Origin: Amphiura filiformis
Taxonomy: Eukaryota > Echinodermata > Ophiuroidea > Amphilepidida > Amphiuridae
Assembly: GCF_039555335.1 (NCBI RefSeq)
Contig: NC_092642.1
Location: 9,310,752-9,374,751 of the forward strand
Direction of reading: 5' to 3'
Length of the DNA: 64,000 nucleotides
In this document: positions 53,796 to 63,810 of the stretch, piece after piece
Position numbering within the stretch: the stretch's first letter is position 1
Layout: the number at the start of each line of letters is the position of its first letter
Translations under genes and position numbers: made by a program
Notes under the pieces: model-generated
What the model was told of the DNA's origin: nothing
What the model saw: only the letters and a program-made list of their open reading frames with translations
Database searches by the model: none

Positions 53796-54668
53796 CCAGG
53801 TAATCGCGCCCAGCCGAGAACCGCCAAATACAGATAACCGCCTAGTATGAATAAAAGACCAAAAAACCGTTTTCCTCATTCTTTTTTCTTTTATTCGCTC
53901 TTCTTTCTTTTAACGAAAATCCTTAGTGCGTGGTCTGATATAGTAAATTTGAAAATTGTTGAAAATCGTGTAATTCACAAAACATTTAGGTTTGATCTGC
54001 AGTTAACATGTTTTAACGCGCTTAAAAGCGCGTTAGAACAGTGTACACTGTGGTCTCGAAGATCAATAGAATACCCCCGGAGAATACCCTTTTAATGTGT
54101 ATTTAGGTTAGCTACTTTGTACACAACCGTGTCTCCTCGTTCTGTCTATATCTCTATGAATCAAAAATTAAATAATGACTATCTCTACAGTTCTAGCTAG
54201 ACGAAACATGGATGCACGTAGAAATTCATTTACCAATACACTTCTGCTTTTCTCTCTCCAAGGCCATCTAATAGCCGAAGATTTTTCTTTGCGAATTTGA
54301 GACATTAAAATGGTGGTAAGTTTCTGCTTTTTTATTACTTTTAACATAAAATCTTGAACGAATACGTCAGTAAAATTATACATATAACCTACAATTTGAT
54401 GTTACGACAAGCGCTATAATTGTGTGGGACATAATGCACAAATCAGCCATGTTGACCGTGTCAAACATATTTATTCGAATATTTTGTCGGATGTACATTA
54501 TAATCGGTGATAAGTTTCTATTGCTGATTAGTGTAGGCCTACTAGTAACATTCAATAGTAACAAGATTACCCACGGAGTGCACTTCAATACGTACTTATG
54601 AGATATGTACAATCATTCGGCAACTTGGATCTCAATGATTATAGGGAATTGAAGAGAACATGACTTAA

Positions 54669-54830
54669 AGGAGTATTTCGTGATCCTAGCATCCTCTTTT
54701 TATGACATTTTTCAGTACATATCCACGAAAAAAGCATATTCCCAAAATTTCAGTTGATTCCGATATTGCGTTTGCGAGTTATGCATGATTATGTGTATTA
54801 CACTGCTCCATAGACAATACCAACCAGTAG
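54669..54830 (-). mobile_element. Half copy of TTAA MITE family P5, inverted
   Basis: TTAAAGGAGTATTTCGTGATCC followed by about 150 bases matching the reverse complement of the right half of 21008-21344. It stops at ATAGACAATACC, close to the centre of the complete copy. Confidence 0.7.
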
Positions 54831-55025
54831 CGATTAAACCCAGAAATTTAACTGCAACGGATGTCAGAAAATACAGAACAGTATACAATACAGTATGAGT
54901 AAATATGCTCAGTCAGAGGAAGCATGGCTGCCTTTAGTTTGACTCATCACTTCCGGGAAATGTCAACAAGCCGTTTCGCGGGAAAAGCAAGTCACTTGTG
55001 ATCAACTGTCAGCCCTGATGGCGAC

Positions 55026-55711
55026 TATGGCAAGCTAAAAGGCTCATTACGTATTGCGACAACGCGTTGCTTTCGAAAGCAACGCGTTGCTAAGCCAGCC
55101 AATAGATATAGAGCTTTTAGCAACACGTTGCTTTCCCCAAAGCAACGCGTTGCTTTCGCCTTCTGAAAGCAACGCGTTGCTTTCGCAAACAACACGTTGT
55201 TGTCATTCTTTACGTCTTGTGGCGACAACCAATCACAGCGACTCTTACAGGATACAAACACGCATGCAAGAAACTCTTTATAAGCTTATTTATTGTTCTC
55301 ATAATATCTGTGAAATTTTACGCCTGAAATGGATTTCGTTTGATGATATGAACAAATTAATATTGTTGCTCAAGGAATTTCTCAGACTGAGTATTTAGGT
55401 CTACAATTGAGTGTACAATTATAGTGTGATACACGCAAAACACAAAACATGTAACAACTAGTACCACTAAGGCGGGATGGACATAACCAACAGCTCTTCA
55501 AAGCGCCGATATGATTGGCTAATCAAAAACTCGGCTTGTGCGCCCCTGAATTGAGTATGTAAGCAACGCGTTGCTTTGGGAAAGCAACGCGTTGCTTCTG
55601 AAAGCAACGCGTTGCTAAAAGCTCTATTTCTATTGGCTGGCTTAGCAACGCGTTGCTTTAGCGAAAGCAACGCGTTGTCGCAATACGTAATGGGGCTTTT
55701 GGCTTGCCATA
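55026..55711. mobile_element. 686-bp inverted-repeat element with arrays of the palindrome AGCAACGCGTTGCT
   Basis: A complete-looking element: GGCGAC at 55020-55025 and again at 55712-55717 flanks it directly (6-bp target duplication). It begins TATGGCAAGC and ends GCTTGCCATA, and its arms of roughly 150-180 bp are inverted copies. Each arm holds five or six copies of AGCAACGCGTTGCT or one-base variants (left arm about 55058-55205, right arm about 55560-55680). Each copy is a self-complementary 14-mer centred on ACGCGT. The ~350-bp middle is AT-rich without a recognised protein. No known superfamily is matched from memory; a 6-bp duplication occurs in IS3EU- and Dada-type transposons. Confidence 0.8.
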
Positions 55712-55717
55712 GGCGAC

Positions 55718-56930
55718 AGCTATAGTAGTGAGTTACTTTCTCATTGGATTTGTCTAGCTCAATGTTTGAAATATTTAATCTACAATCCTACAAATGCATC
55801 TGTTTTCTTTTATTAACTGGTGTGAACTTTGATCTACAATGTAGCGCATGTAGGCCTAAACACAGACAATTTAAATTGATGGGTACCGCGAATGGTACCG
55901 CGAATGCTACATTGTTTTTAAATCAACTTAAGGCATGGGGTATGGGCGAACTTGAAGTACAGGTATCTGGAGAGGGAAGCAACGAGTTACCCCAAATCAC
56001 AGCGGCAGGTAGTGACTGGGCCGCCGAGTGCTAATATATATTTATTTTGGAAGGTTCGTGTTTGTTTTAATTTTTGGGGCGTTTTCCCAAAATTTGATAT
56101 TTTTGGTGATATTTCAAAAAAGCGACATGCCAAAGACAACTCTTTGGGCACATAGTTTGTTATTGTTATTGCAGTTCTTTTCCCCACACCTACGTTACCA
56201 TCTGCTTGGGTGATTTACTAATATTATATATTTTATGTCTGCAGTTTGGCGTTTTCACTGCGTTTTAAACGTATCATGAAATTAACGCAAATAACTAGTC
56301 ACGCTGCTTTTAGAATTTTTACCTGATCGTCGGCTTTTGCAGGCAACAAAATGCAGATTGGGTCACGATAGATGTCGTATTCCTCTATGTGGATCTATTG
56401 ATGATAAAATTACTTTGAATTCCTTGTAACAAGATGATAACTTACCTCTGTTTATAGGGTTCGTCGCTGTGTCTGGAAAAGCTTTAGCCTTTAGCGCCGT
56501 ATCAATATCTCGAAAAAGGGTACGACTAGCGAGAATGTGTTCATATTTCCCTCATGAAAGCTTGCGTCAGCGCCTAAACTATACTATTATGGATACGTTG
56601 GTTGCCCATTATCAAACATGTGCTGTGATTGGTGCTGCTCTTTATATAATAATAGAACCGATTAGCAAGCCGCCAATGACCGACCTTGTTACAGACTCTT
56701 AATCTATTATCAGGGTTATAAAGCATACAGATAAAAGACTTATTGGTTTAGGTGTTGGTCAATGCATAATCCGTCAGAGCACACACCAGTTTGACTATGT
56801 AGTGAAATACCCATTATTGATTAGGCGCGGATATTCAAAGCACAGCTCCTAACCGTGTATAGCAGGAAATTATAAATACTAGAATGTTTGGAATTTAGTA
56901 ACTAAAATACTAAATGCATTCTGCATTATG
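55718..56930. other. No recognisable gene
   Basis: Short open frames only. A 12-bp direct repeat (GGTACCGCGAAT, twice) lies at about 55882-55906. No domain or RNA seen. Confidence 0.45.
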
Positions 56931-56933
56931 TAT

Positions 56934-56985
56934 TTATTTATTTATTTACGGGTCTTATGCCTATTTATTTATTTGTTTATTTACT
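56934..56985. repeat. TATT/TTTA low-complexity tract
   Basis: Broken TTTA repeats on both sides of CGGGTCTTATGCC. Confidence 0.6.
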
Positions 56986-57069
56986 GACATTTGAATAGCA
57001 TCGTACATAAATATCAGTATTGATTTATTCTATTCAGCAATATCAAGGACTACTATCACACTTCCCACA

Positions 57070-57310
57070 GCAAATAGCTAGTTGGCTTAGTGGTAATGCA
57101 TTGAGTTTCAGAACCGTGAGGTCACGGGTTCGATTCCAAGCTCTGCCTAATTTTTTTCAAGGCTGGGAAAAATATTAATTTCTGAACTGCTAACTTATTT
57201 GGCGCGCGATCTGAGCTATTCCTTTTCTGATGGCTGTGTCTCTTGCAGGCACACTCCCTCTGGAATCCAAACCAGGTTGCTGCCCATTACCCCTCCCTTA
57301 ATGGATTTTC
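57070..57310 (+). repeat. tRNA-derived SINE, family S1, plus strand
   Basis: tRNA-like head at 57077-57148 (AGTTGGCTTAGTGGTAATGC A box, ACGGGTTCGATTCC B box), a T run, CAAGGCTGGGAAA, then a body with TTTGGCGCGCGATCTGAG, TTTTCTGATGGCTGTGTC and CCCTCTGGAATCCAAA. The same body and head are seen at 43330-43040 on the minus strand. It ends about 180 bases before the start codon of the sulfotransferase gene and may form part of its upstream region. Confidence 0.68.
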
Positions 57311-57487
57311 ATTTTTTTAATGGATTTTCATTTTAACCTTGATTGTGACCATTGAAATATGGTGAGTCCAAAGTTTGTGTTTACACAACCACGTGAACTC
57401 CAGTTTCTCCTTCCTGTACATAGTCACCGCTGATATTTTATCCTCTCGTTCATTATAAATTCACATTTGAGCTATCTGTTTTCAAAG

Positions 57488-57508
57488 ATGTCTAAATCGG
57501 GAATACAG
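57488..57508 (+). CDS. Sulfotransferase exon 1 (start codon)
   Basis: Seven codons, MSKSGIQ, with ATG in the context AAAGATGTC and a strong donor CAG|GTGAGG. A very short first coding exon for the cytoplasmic tail is usual in Golgi glycan-modifying enzymes. Confidence 0.65.
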
Positions 57509-60023
57509 GTGAGGAGTTTTTGTATTTTATTTGAAATGCCTATATTTACGAAAGGACTACACGCCATTTAAATAGAAGCGTTTATTTTATAAATAGCTTT
57601 ATATTTTACTACATGTGCGCTGTAAAACCTTTAAAACCTTTCAAATATAGGCATATAGGCATTTTCTAGTTTGTGTATGAACAATGATGATTATGACTTA
57701 AGTTGAGAATTAAATGGTGTTTTGGTTTTACAATTACTATTAATGTTAAAAGCAAACAGCAGCATGTCGTCAATTGTCATGTTTGTAATATTTTCCTTTT
57801 TTGATTTATTAATTGCACATTAAATTTATACATTTCCAGCGATTACAATTTGCGCTCTTCGTTTTCCTCGTATTTACGGCGGCTTACATCGGATTTTATC
57901 ATTTTCTTGGCCCAGTGCGAACGTAAGTACATGTTAACATTATGTAATGAACTAAGGAGGCTATGGTGCGAAATCGTAATTGGGTGGGTTTATGGTTAAT
58001 ATTAAAGATGATGGGTTGCGCTACATTGGGAGGGCCCGTCTTCTAAAGTTCCTGCATATGGAGCACAAAAGGGGGTTAGTATAGTAGCCTATACGCGGCA
58101 GGCAGGCAGTGGCGGCACCAAGATTTTTTTTCGGGGGTAGCATGGGGAAAAGTGATTTTCAGGGGGGGCAAAATCGACAAATTTTTAGCAAAATTGTCGC
58201 AAAAAGTGTAAATTTACGTAATTTTGGGGGTTTGTCTCAAAAGCGGGTGGGGGAGGCAAACTGGGGGGCAAGAAAAATATTTTGGGAGGGGGCAACTTGG
58301 GGGAGTCACTGCACGTTGGCAAGACCAACGCACTGCAGGGTTTATTATTATATTGTGTTTGGTTAAAGCGCTGACATATTGGAAATGTTGCCAATCAATA
58401 TTCATGAGAGTGTCCAGTTTTCGAAATTGGGTGGCTTGTGTTGGGCGTTTTAATTTATACATAAATGCATTGACATCATCGAATGGATCGAAAGGCTGCC
58501 TAGTACTGTTATGTGTTTAGTTTCCATAATAATTGTTATCATTTTCTTTATTCAATCCTTTATTTTATTTTCTCTGAACTTATTCTTTCTTATGATTACA
58601 CATTATGGGGCCTATCAGTCCCTCGCTCTCCTTCTCCCGCTCCCCTTCCCCCCTCTTTCTTTCTTTTTCATTTTGTCTTCTTACTATAGCTTAAGAAATA
58701 CCTTGACGACCAAGTGAAACTCAATATAATTAATAAGTGACATATGTTTGCCCAAGACTATTTACTAAATTGTATAAATGTGTCTGTTAAAGTCATGAAT
58801 GTGTTTGTCGTTGCAGATATCAACATCGGATGTTGATTCCACCACCACGTGCAGATTCCAAAACTGGACCAATCGCTTGATTTCGATGGGAACGTCAATT
58901 TCACCTGGAATTTCACATGTACATTTAGAATCGGAATCAGAACAAGATGAGTTTCAGAACCAGAATATGACTCACGCAATTCCACACGTCCAGATTACAA
59001 CAACTAGACCAATTTGGTTCAGACAGGACATGTTGGAACCGTCGTTGCGAAGTATTTCACCCAACCCAAAAAATGGCATATGCAGACGATACGATCAAAT
59101 AGTGTTTATTAAAAACACATAAGACAGGTAGCACCACATTGCAGCTTATAATTCAAATTTACGGCTACTATCATAATAGTTCATTTGTGTTTAACGCGAA
59201 CGATAAGTCTGGTGGACACTTTAGAAACGCTAAGACAGATATTACTAAACTTTTTCCTCCTATAAACGTAAAGAAAGGTGCATATAATGAATATAGAAAC
59301 AACTTCGACATATCGGCAGGGCATGTCACGTACAATCGCACATTCCTGGACACTCTAATGAAGAACAGCTCCAAGTATATTTCTTTATTGCGCGATCCAG
59401 TGCACCAGTTCGAATCCGCATTTGTATTTTTTGGACATGTTAAGAAAGGAGAGGGATCTACGGAGGTGCAGATAAACAAATGGCTCAAGTCTTCGATATC
59501 GTCCAAAAATCGTACCAGAGCTTTATTTACTATCAACAATTATCAAATGCTTGATTTGGGGTTGCCAGAAAAGGATATCAGGAATCAATCTGCAGTTGCA
59601 TTATATATCGAGAAGCTTTCGCGTGAATTTGATCTCATTCTTATTGCTGAATATTTTGACGAATCTTTGTTGTTACTCCGTAAGCTGATGTGTTGGAGTT
59701 TTGATGATATCGTATACATAAAACAAAACGAAAGAACAAAGGCATCTCGCTCACAGCTATCGAAGTCAACGAAGGACGGGATTCGAAAATGGAATGTAGC
59801 CGACCTAAGTCTTTATGAATATTTTAATCAAACATTGTGGAAGGAAATGGCTGCATATGGATCAAATTTTCATCGCGATTTACACTATTTCAAAACTAGA
59901 CAAACTATACTGTATAAGTCTTGTGTAGGGGGTACTACATCTGAAAGAGTTGAAAAAATCCTAATAATGTTGAACGGACAACATATAATGTGCTACCGAA
60001 TGCCACTGACTACTGTACCTTAA
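57488..60023 (+). CDS. Gal3ST-type galactose 3-O-sulfotransferase, 3 exons, one frameshift
   Basis: Exons 57488-57508, 57840-57922 and 58855-60023. The product is a type II Golgi membrane sulfotransferase that moves sulfate from PAPS to the 3-OH of galactose in glycolipids or glycans. Cytoplasmic tail MSKSGIQ, membrane anchor (FALFVFLVFTAAYIGFYHF, residues ~11-29), a polar stem, the PAPS 5'-phosphosulfate loop (KTHKTGSTT), the 3'-phosphate motif (SLLRDPVHQFESAF) and EYFDESLLLLRKLMCWSFDD, which is typical of Gal3ST. Without one extra A in the A5 run at 59111-59115 the length is 423 residues, equal to human GAL3ST1. That A shifts the frame inside the PAPS loop, so this is a pseudogene or a sequence error. 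The acceptor at 58816 looks stronger but breaks the frame; the one at 58854 keeps it. Confidence 0.85.
57840..57922 (+). CDS. Sulfotransferase exon 2 (membrane anchor)
   Basis: Acceptor ACATTTCCAG|CGA and donor GAAC|GTAAGT; 83 bases, phase 0 to 2. Only the frame that follows from exon 1 gives a continuous hydrophobic segment, which supports the exon 1 call. Confidence 0.75.
58107..58330 (+). repeat. Non-autonomous DNA element fragment (CAGTGGCGGCACC end)
   Basis: CAGTGGCGGCACCAAG followed by T-run and repeated GGGGGGCAAA-type words. G-rich, no coding content. Intron 2 of the sulfotransferase gene. Related end at 26519. Confidence 0.45.
58855..60023 (+). CDS. Sulfotransferase exon 3 (stem and catalytic domain), frameshifted
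   Basis: Acceptor CACGTGCAG|ATTCC. Stem region with Glu/Ser/Gln-rich sequence and two N-glycosylation sites, then the catalytic domain. The frame is open from 58855 to about 59110 and, one frame over, from there to the TAA at 60021-60023. The only disabling change seen is one additional A in the A5 run at 59111-59115. The domain is otherwise well preserved, with the family's RDP and EYFDES motifs. Confidence 0.82.
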
Positions 60024-60159
60024 GGGTCGATAAAGAAAGAGATACTTTTAAAAGACTCTGGAAAAGACAACAGGTGTAAAAACAACCACTGTTGTCGATG
60101 TTTTGTAAATCATCAAAATTTTATATGCTTTATCAAATTTTTCCGCCCGTTTTTATTTA

Positions 60160-60300
60160 CTAATTCTTTTTGCCGCCCCTTCGTTTTTGCCACCCCTGAT
60201 TTTGCCGCCCCTTCTTCTTCCGCCGCTACTTCATTTTGGCCGCCCCTGCTTTTACCACGGGGCTGGCGCCCCAAAGCCCCCCCCAAAAAAAAAAAAAAAA
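60160..60300. repeat. TTTTGCCGCCCC repeats and A18 run
   Basis: Five imperfect copies of TTTTGCCGCCCCT-like words, then GGGGCTGGCGCCCC, a C run and about 18 A. Low-complexity end of an unclassified repeat downstream of the sulfotransferase stop. Confidence 0.55.
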
Positions 60301-60559
60301 AATACGCGCATGGCTCCTGGTGGTGGCAAGAACAGCAATGTTGACCCTGGAAGTCAAAAATTGGACTCAGAGTAACCGCTGTCGGAGTTTATTGAAAAAC
60401 AATTATTGTGCATAGTTCTGCAATGTACACTAAGGCAAACAATTACACAAGCATGGGTTAACCTTTGCCGCTCACCACGGCAACACAGAAGCAAAATAAA
60501 GAGAATCTGCAAACACAATATCCACCAAGCGACATAATGAATTAAGTTGACACAAGTTC

Positions 60560-60680
60560 TTATGAAACAGCAAGTTGCATTGCCAGCTCAACAGATTTTC
60601 AAGTATTCAACGAGGATCCATTGAAATTCATCACATTTATGAAAAGCTTCAAATATGGAGTGGAGGATAAGATCATAGAC
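60560..60680 (+). pseudogene. Possible BEL/Pao-like gag fragment
   Basis: A short readable stretch (FQVFNEDPLKFITFMKSF, then KYGVEDKI) resembles the conserved start of gag proteins of BEL/Pao-type elements. It ends abruptly where GGGCCGGATTTACC begins (60684), which looks like the tip of another DNA element. Short and unaided by other domains, so tentative. Confidence 0.3.
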
Positions 60681-60683
60681 GGC

Positions 60684-60800
60684 AGGGCCGGATTTACCAT
60701 TGGGCCAGGTGGGCCCAGGCCACCAACATTTGGGGGCCCCCAAAATTGCCCTGTGCATGTTCCTTTTCAGCCCGTGGTATTCTGTGGTAATTTGGGGTGT
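60684..60800. repeat. GGGCCGGATTTACC repeat end
   Basis: GC-rich words GGGCCAGGTGGGCCCAGGCC and GGGGGCCCCCAAAATTGCCC next to a CAGGGCCGG tip. hAT elements often begin CAGGG; the family is not established here. Confidence 0.35.
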
Positions 60801-60931
60801 TAGGAAAGACAGCCCAGTGCCTTAATGATATTTATAATATATACATAAATGTGACGTTGTTTACTAGATAAAACAATATATGTAAATAAACGCTATACAT
60901 TTTTCCGTAAAAAATCTGTGATCGGTTGAAA

Positions 60932-61480
60932 ATAATAATAATAATAATCTTTCTTTATTGAGGGTAATTCCACTTCAGTGTCAAGCACTGCTTTCCAAGC
61001 AGGCCCTCATACAAATATAAAATACTGTAATACATATTGATACACAGTAAATTTACATATTACACATGGTAAATCAATAACATAATAAATAGTATTGAAC
61101 TCATATGGCAAAGATTATACAAAATACAAGCTAAAGCTAAAATGGCCTTATAAAAAGTACAAATTATAAGGGAATAGAAATCCCAAATTATTTAGCAGAA
61201 ATATTTGTTCGCGCTTTAAATTGATACAAAGACATATTATTTAATTCTTTGCGGATTTGAGGTGCAATTTCATTCCAAGTATTAACAGCTCTGACATGGA
61301 ATGTACGCTTGCCTGAATTTGAATTACATTTTTGTACAACAAGAGTATTTGATGAATGATTCCTGGTAATATGCATATGGCTATCATGAACAAATTCCAA
61401 TTGAGATGATAAATAAGATGGACCCAGGTTTCTTAAAACTAAAATAAGAAGTTGACTATTCCATCTATCATTTAGTTTAG
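60932..61480 (-). mobile_element. 5'-truncated LINE, RT C-terminus and 3' UTR
   Basis: Minus strand: a LINE ORF C-terminus is readable from about 61480 (LNDRWNSQLLILVLRNLGPS, HMHITRNHSS, GKRTFHVRAVNTWNEIAP) to the stop at 61190-61188. A ~240-base 3' UTR ends CAATAAAG and an ATT array (60949-60932). The tail and the RAVNTWN motif fit a CR1/RTE-like LINE; only about the last 100 codons remain. Confidence 0.7.
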
Positions 61481-61950
61481 TAGTGCACTTATTAAATTAC
61501 TTATTGGTGTTTTAATATCAGCAGATAAAATTGTCCTGGCTAGCTGATTTATCTAGCTGAAATACGTTGATAAATCTGTTTTGGATTACAGATTTTCACA
61601 GATTTTTGTCTCCTAGTGAAAATCCGTATTAAAGGAACTATGCACAATAAGTTCATCTTCATGTTTCACAGAGAGAATTGTAATTTTTTGACACATCAAT
61701 TTATCAAAGGGTTTAATTTGTGTAATTTTCATTGCATTCCTACGATAATACACAACCTGGCTGGTGAGAATATTGATTCGGACATTACATGATCGTCAGT
61801 TACCAAACTTTTAAGCAACATCATTGATCATGTACGGAAGCCACATTGGCCTTTAGAATATATCATTATTGCAAATTACTAAAGTACTTCTTTCACATCA
61901 CTTTAAAAACTGAAATGCAGTCACAGCCGTAACTGGTAGCTTTACAAAAG

Positions 61951-62428
61951 TACAGGGTGTCCCTGAAAGAACTGCTTTGTCGGAAACTTAATTGTTTGGG
62001 TATTTTAACGCCACAACTAAACATAACTAAATAGCTGGTGTGATTGAAGAATTAGTCAGCTGTCACATACTTTTGATAATTGACCACACCGTTCGTGAAA
62101 TATAGGAATTTTACGAAACTCCCTCATTTTCAAACGTTTTCAAGGATTCAAATATCAATCGATGATCTGTATTGGGAGTGCTAATCACTGCGCATCATCA
62201 GCGCATGAGGCGTGTATTGTCATTGATAGATATTTGACTCCGTGGAATGGGCTGAAAATGAGGTGGTTTCGTAAAATTCTTTTATTTCAAAAGCGGAGTG
62301 GTCAATGGTCAAAATTCAAAAAGTATGTGATAGCTGATATATTCCTCAACCACATCAGTTAGTTAGTTTATGTTTGGTTTATGCGCTAAATACCCCAAAA
62401 ATTCAGTTTCCGGGGATACAGTTCTATG
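61951..62428. mobile_element. Fold-back element, CAGGGTGTCC end
   Basis: TACAGGGTGTCCCTGAAAG at the left; arms of about 170 bp are imperfect inverted repeats (GGAAACTTAATTGTTTGGG at left, inverted near 62370-62415; shared GTCACATACTTTT, GAATTTTACGAAAC and CCTCATTTTCA). The right tip seems eroded. A Tc1/mariner-like origin is suggested by the left end. Confidence 0.65.
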
Positions 62429-62604
62429 TATACACCACATTTCAGCGGAAACCCCACCAACTATTTATACAGCAACTTAATTATTTTAATCAGTCAATCG
62501 TGAAGTGAAATGGCCACGTGGGCGTGAAGTTGCATACTAATTACTAATTTTTCATACAGTCAAGTTTAAGCATTCAACTTTTTTTTAATGCTTTAATCAA
62601 GTTC

Positions 62605-62960
62605 TTATGGATGGCGAACAGCATCAAAAGACGCCTAAGAAAGTTGTGCCCGGGAAGTGGACAGACTCACATGCTGTAGTATTTCTATCGATCATATTAC
62701 AGATCTTATATTTTACGAGCTGTTAATATTTGTCAAGGTCTCTTTGAGAGCTTTCTAATTTGCGATACCATCCACCACCAATTCATGGCATTTGATCGAT
62801 CTTGGACATTTAAGAAAATCTCAGTTAAATGTTATTGGTCGTTAAATGATTACACTTAAGATGATTGGTTGTTTGTGGTTTTCGGTACTGTGATTCGTTG
62901 ATTTAAGTATATCGTGAGTATAATCTTAGGCGTCTTTTGATCCTATTGGCCATCTATACG
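62605..62960. mobile_element. Fold-back element, GCGTCTTTTGAT arms
   Basis: TATGGATGGCGAACAGCATC then AAAAGACGCCTAAG at the left (62607-62642) is inverted at 62921-62957 (CTTAGGCGTCTTTTGAT ... GGCCATCTATA). About 280 bases between show no coding sequence. Confidence 0.6.
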
Positions 62961-63299
62961 TTATGAAATATCAAAAGCTCTTCCTCTATAGTCCTAATGA
63001 GTAAAAAAGTCAATTGTCATAATCTCCAGGACGTCTAATTAATGATGTATAGGTCATAATAGGTCAAAGGGTAAAAATATAATTATACAAAGATCAAAAT
63101 ATTCGAATTGCAATTGAAATCTGCATATTAAATTTTACAGAAATATGTCCTACACAAGTGATCTCGTTCTATAGATAAACTTGATTAACTTTGTATAAGA
63201 AAAAAGAACAGTTTACTGACCCAAAGTGTAACAAATAAACAAGACAACAAATAAACACAAATCCCATCCGACACACAGCCCATGGAAAAAGCAAGGAAA

Positions 63300-63375
63300 T
63301 GTGCTGGCGCGGGATTCGAACCCACGGTTTCCGATCACAGGACGGACAGGACTAGATGGTGGTTAATGCAGGCAG
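63300..63375 (-). tRNA. tRNA-like sequence with good B box
   Basis: Minus strand GTGGGTTCGAATCCCGCGCC is a strong B box and T arm, but the upstream part has no normal D arm or anticodon arm. It is most likely a tRNA pseudogene or SINE. Confidence 0.35.
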
Positions 63376-63726
63376 TCGATGTATACAAATACAATACAAA
63401 CAAACAGATATTACGCAAATACACTGGTACATGAGATCCAAGTATTGATGAGATCATTACTGAAGGTTAATCGTTTCCCCAGCATTATGCAAAACTTGAC
63501 CTTCTGTACAAAGTTCAATGACCTTTTCCCACTAAATGGTTGTCCAGTTGAAATGCCTCTATAACCTAGATTAGTCAGCACTATAAGTGTAATTACTCTC
63601 CCAAATAACACGAGTATAGTGCATGTTAACTGAAATCGTTTACATTAAAATATATAAAGCCAGACCTAAACTGTCTAGTGTTTCGTCTTGATTTCTTAAT
63701 TTAGGCATAGACAGTAGAGAGATGAT

Positions 63727-63810
63727 CTAGCTCTGCTGAGTAAAATTGGAGTAGGTCTCGAATGCCTGGAGGTACTCATGTGCCACTTCATAACAGAACC
63801 TGTACTGATC
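63727..63810 (-). CDS. Receptor-type protein tyrosine phosphatase, last coding exon
   Basis: Acceptor TTTTCGTTACAG|GAT at 63811/63810, then 27 codons and TAG (63729-63727). The peptide DQYRFCYEVAHEYLQAF matches the end of the second phosphatase domain of receptor PTPs (typical D/EQYxFCYxVALEYL), best in style with the PTPRM/K/T or LAR groups. It then adds a short tail. These are membrane receptors that dephosphorylate tyrosines; the C-terminal helix belongs to the D2 domain. The rest of the gene lies to the right of the window. Only one exon is seen, so the subfamily is open. Confidence 0.68.
   Translation of the reverse strand, partial: DQYRFCYEVAHEYLQAFETYSNFTQQS

Noticed and set aside
53127-53837. 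Two plus-strand open frames of 90 and 143 codons
   Set aside because: No domain; the second runs through the GGGCATGAAACTTGGT direct repeats.
54014-54052. Hairpin TAACGCGCTT/AAGCGCGTTA followed by ACAGTGTACACTGT
   Set aside because: Short palindromes with no neighbouring gene or T run that would make a regulatory or terminator call reasonable.
55054-55690. Regularly recurring GCAACGCGTTGC looked at first like a CRISPR array
   Set aside because: The boxes are 14-bp palindromes with irregular, similar spacers, arranged as two inverted arms of a transposable element in animal DNA.
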